From Psychroserpens sp. SPM9 (GTDB lineage: Bacteria; Bacteroidota; Bacteroidia; Flavobacteriales; Flavobacteriaceae): a stretch of 64,000 nt of DNA. Made by a program: the position numbers and the translations under genes. Numbering within the stretch: the first letter of the stretch is position 1; every line of letters begins with the position of its first letter. The DNA is taken from positions 248,001 through 312,000 of the forward strand of contig NZ_JANZNR010000005.1 in assembly GCF_025153525.1 (NCBI RefSeq). Direction: 5' to 3'. Of this stretch, positions 61,651 through 64,000 are shown piece by piece. Below the pieces are notes generated by a model. That model did no database searches. It saw only the letters and a list, made by a program, of their open reading frames with translations, and was not told the origin of the DNA.

Positions 61651-62556
61651 CTATTGTTTTTGAGTTGTTTTATGGTTTTCGGTTTTGTCTAATTTTCCGT
61701 GTTTATAATAACTCCAATCACCACTTTTGACACCTTCAATATATTCGCCTTTAGACTCTATATTTCCTAAATGATCATAATATTTACATTCACCGTGTAA
61801 TAGGCCTTTTTCATAGTGTAAGTCTTTTAAGATTTTACCAGATGGCGCATACCAAATGGTTTTACCATCTAACTTTCCGTTTTTATAGTGCATTACTTTA
61901 GACTTCTTATTATTTTCATAATAGGTCCACACACCAATTCTCAAATCATTTTTGTAAGCACCTTCGGCTTGCAAGTTACCATCGGCATCATAGTATTTAG
62001 AAACACCATTTAATTCGTTATTAGCGTAGGTAAACTCTTTTAACGTTTTTCCATCCTTAGCATACCAAATCGATTTTCCTTCAAGTTTGCCGTTAACGTA
62101 ATTGGCTTGTTCTGCTGTAGTTCCGTCAGGATAAAAGACTAATTTCTCCCCTTCAAGTTCGCCATTAGCATTATAATATTCTGTAGACATGACAGCGTCG
62201 CTCTTATTGTGGTAGTAGATCCATTTGCCGATATGGTGTCTGCCATCCATCTCGCCTTCACTAATCAGTTTTCCTTTAGAAGACAAAAATTTGACCATCG
62301 CTTTGGAATTAGTGTCATTGAATTGCTTCGTAGCACTTAATACACTTTCGCCTTTGTAAAGAGTATAAAATTTAAAAAGTCCAACTTCTTTGCCGTGATT
62401 AAATTGTCCTTCATAACGAAGCTCTTGTGTTTTATCAAAATACTTTCGCCATACACCGTGACGCTTTCCATCGGCATCAAACTGATTTACAGATTGTTGT
62501 GCAAACGAACTTAAAGCAAGTAGTGTTAAAATAAATATAAATAAATAAGTCCTCAT
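61651..62556 (-). CDS. secreted YwqK/MORN-like repeat protein
   Basis: The 301-residue protein has a signal peptide (cleavage after SSFA). It then contains about nine repeats of roughly 22 residues of the type GKLEGKSIWYAKDGKTLKE and GVSKYYDADGNLQAEG, typical of YwqK/MORN-like domains. Although annotation pipelines often call these antitoxins, no toxin gene is adjacent and the protein is secreted, so I see no toxin-antitoxin system. The repeats probably form an extended beta structure. Its role is unknown. Confidence 0.8.
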   Translation of the reverse strand: MRTYLFIFILTLLALSSFAQQSVNQFDADGKRHGVWRKYFDKTQELRYEGQFNHGKEVGLFKFYTLYKGESVLSATKQFNDTNSKAMVKFLSSKGKLISEGEMDGRHHIGKWIYYHNKSDAVMSTEYYNANGELEGEKLVFYPDGTTAEQANYVNGKLEGKSIWYAKDGKTLKEFTYANNELNGVSKYYDADGNLQAEGAYKNDLRIGVWTYYENNKKSKVMHYKNGKLDGKTIWYAPSGKILKDLHYEKGLLHGECKYYDHLGNIESKGEYIEGVKSGDWSYYKHGKLDKTENHKTTQKQ

Positions 62557-62578
62557 GATATTTTGTTTAATCTTTTCA

Positions 62579-62586
62579 TAAATTTG
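62579..62586 (+). promoter_or_regulatory. possible -7 box for the fasciclin gene (TAAATTTG)
   Basis: TAAATTTG matches the Bacteroidota -7 consensus 53 bases before the ATG at 62639. A nearby TTTTG is too close to serve as the -33 element. Confidence 0.38.
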
Positions 62587-62638
62587 TTAAACAAACTATT
62601 TTTTTATTAATAATGTTGAACAACAAAAACTCAAAAAA

Positions 62639-64000
62639 ATGAAAATTATTTCAAAAGTATTCAAATTATTACCATTATTTCTACTGACATTAACATCTTG
62701 TAGTAATGATGATGACAACTCTACAATAACACCACAACCTATGAATATTGTGGAAATTGCCAGCGCAAATTCAGACCTAACAAGTTTAGTTTCGGCACTT
62801 CAAGCCGCAGATGGAAACCTAGTAAGCCTTTTGAGTGGTGATGGTCCCTTTACGGTATTAGCACCTACTAACGAAGCATTTTCGACATTTTTAAGTGCTA
62901 ATGGATTTTCACAATTAAGCGAAGTTCCTACTGATGTTTTATCACAAATACTATTGAACCATGTCATATCTGTAGATTTATCAGCATCAGATTTAGCTGG
63001 TTTAGGATCTGGTTATGCCAAAACAAATGCTACTGGTGTGGCTGGACAAAATGTTAGTATATATTTTAACACTTCAAATGGCGTGGAGTTTAATGGTGCA
63101 TCATCAGTAACTGACAACGGAGCAGATATTGATGCATCTAACGGAACTATACATATTGTAGATGCTGTAATAGGATTACCAACAATTGTAGATCACGCTG
63201 TTTCCAATCCAGAATTCAGTAATTTAGTTGCGGCTTTAAGTGCTGCCGATGGGGATTTGGTAACTGTTCTTAGCGGAAATGGTCCTTTTACTGTTTTAGC
63301 ACCAGACAACACAGCATTTACAACTTTTTTAAACGGAACGCCTTTAGACGAAGTACCCACTGATGCTTTATCAACTATTTTATTAAATCACGTTATAGAT
63401 AATGCAGTCCCTTCTGGAACGCTTACAGGAACAGGTTCTGGCTACATCAACACTTATGCTACCGGTCCAAATACTAACAATTTAAGTTTGTACTATAACA
63501 CTAGTGATGGTGTTCGTATTAATGGAATATCATCAGTAACAACAGCAGATATTGTTGGTACTAATGGGATTATTCATACGGTTGATGCTGTTGTTGATAT
63601 TCCTACAATAGTAACGTTTGCAACTGCAGATCCAAACTTTTCAACCTTGGTCTCTGCTTTAACAGAATTAACTCCTGAAACAGACTTTGTAGCAACTCTA
63701 TCAACTGCAAATGGAACCAGCCCTGCTCCTTTCACAGTATTTGCTCCTACTAATGATGCATTTGCTGCTTTAACTTCAATTCCTGACGAACCAGTTTTAA
63801 CTCAGGTGTTACTACATCACGTTTTAGGAGATGCTAATGTACAATCTGGAGATTTGACCGATGGCATTTCCCCATCGATGCTAGATGGCCAAACTATTAC
63901 AATTAACCTACCCGGAACCGGTGATAACATCGCTGACGTTACTGATGGCGCAGGTAATTTTGATATTGGCGTGATTGCTGTTGATATACAGGCAGGAAAT
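62639..64000 (+). CDS. fasciclin-domain lipoprotein (3' end cut by window edge)
   Basis: My translation from the ATG at 62639 gives 454 residues to the window edge with no stop. The lipoprotein signal ends LTLTSC, with the lipid-bearing Cys at residue 21. Two complete fasciclin (FAS1) domains follow (about 35-180 and 183-325), each with the GPFTVLAPTNEAF block and a later NHVI segment, and a third begins at about residue 328 (PFTVFAPTNDAFAAL). FAS1 domains mediate adhesion and are frequent in marine Bacteroidota outer-membrane lipoproteins. More domains may lie past the edge. Confidence 0.93.
   Translation, partial: MKIISKVFKLLPLFLLTLTSCSNDDDNSTITPQPMNIVEIASANSDLTSLVSALQAADGNLVSLLSGDGPFTVLAPTNEAFSTFLSANGFSQLSEVPTDVLSQILLNHVISVDLSASDLAGLGSGYAKTNATGVAGQNVSIYFNTSNGVEFNGASSVTDNGADIDASNGTIHIVDAVIGLPTIVDHAVSNPEFSNLVAALSAADGDLVTVLSGNGPFTVLAPDNTAFTTFLNGTPLDEVPTDALSTILLNHVIDNAVPSGTLTGTGSGYINTYATGPNTNNLSLYYNTSDGVRINGISSVTTADIVGTNGIIHTVDAVVDIPTIVTFATADPNFSTLVSALTELTPETDFVATLSTANGTSPAPFTVFAPTNDAFAALTSIPDEPVLTQVLLHHVLGDANVQSGDLTDGISPSMLDGQTITINLPGTGDNIADVTDGAGNFDIGVIAVDIQAGN

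Noticed and set aside
61651-62556. YwqK antitoxin of a toxin-antitoxin pair
   Set aside because: The protein has a signal peptide and no adjacent toxin gene; only the repeat fold resembles that annotation.

Overview
The window is AT-rich DNA from a member of the Bacteroidota, very probably a marine Flavobacteriaceae. The evidence is: promoters with the Bacteroidota TAnnTTTG -7 box, weak or absent Shine-Dalgarno sequences, a subtilase with a type IX secretion sorting domain, a long SecA without the usual C-terminal zinc motif, a DUF2795 protein just upstream of secA, and a Wza/Wzc pair of the Bacteroidota type. The marine habitat is an inference from three polysaccharide sulfotransferase genes.

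Positions 1-34673 (minus strand, continuing past the left edge) are one unidirectional surface-polysaccharide locus of 32 genes. It reads from a promoter near 34700 leftward. First come the export and initiation genes: an outer-membrane exporter lipoprotein, a tyrosine-kinase co-polymerase and an initiating sugar transferase. UDP-HexNAc uronate synthesis follows (dehydrogenase and 4-epimerase). Then come an HTTM-DCC membrane fusion, WbqC, a dolichol-phosphate-mannose-synthase-like GT2, and two aminotransferase/acetyltransferase pairs for N-acylated amino sugars. An ABC transporter (Wzm/Wzt), about seven conventional glycosyltransferases including a GT11 fucosyltransferase, two asparagine-synthase-type amidotransferases, two methyltransferases, three sulfotransferases, a hexapeptide acetyltransferase and an MBOAT/SGNH O-acylation pair make up the rest. 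The inferred product is an amidated, sulfated, methylated and acylated acidic glycan. No Wzx flippase is visible.

Positions 34777-43329 (plus strand) are housekeeping genes: an ABC-F ATPase, a methyltransferase, a LolD/MacB-type ATPase, a 41-residue membrane microprotein, a PduO-type cobalamin adenosyltransferase, a DUF2795 protein and secA. Three of these transcripts end at clear intrinsic terminators.

Positions 43437-51220 hold envelope proteins of poorly known function. The most striking is a DUF2911-like secreted protein (43966-44784) whose beta-sandwich is interrupted by eight tandem FPGNDW units, conserved in protein but varied in silent codon positions. Also here are a membrane protein, an M23 peptidase, a serine-hydrolase lipoprotein, and an ECF sigma / anti-sigma-like / low-complexity secreted protein operon (47668-50435). 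A normal DUF2911 paralogue sits at 50648.

Positions 51229-64000 hold meaB, a sugar-nucleotide epimerase, a GT2, a PAP2 phosphatase, a MATE exporter, an ATP-grasp enzyme, a nitronate-monooxygenase-like enzyme, a T9SS-secreted subtilase, mnmA, a MORN/YwqK-repeat protein and the start of a fasciclin-domain lipoprotein cut by the right edge.
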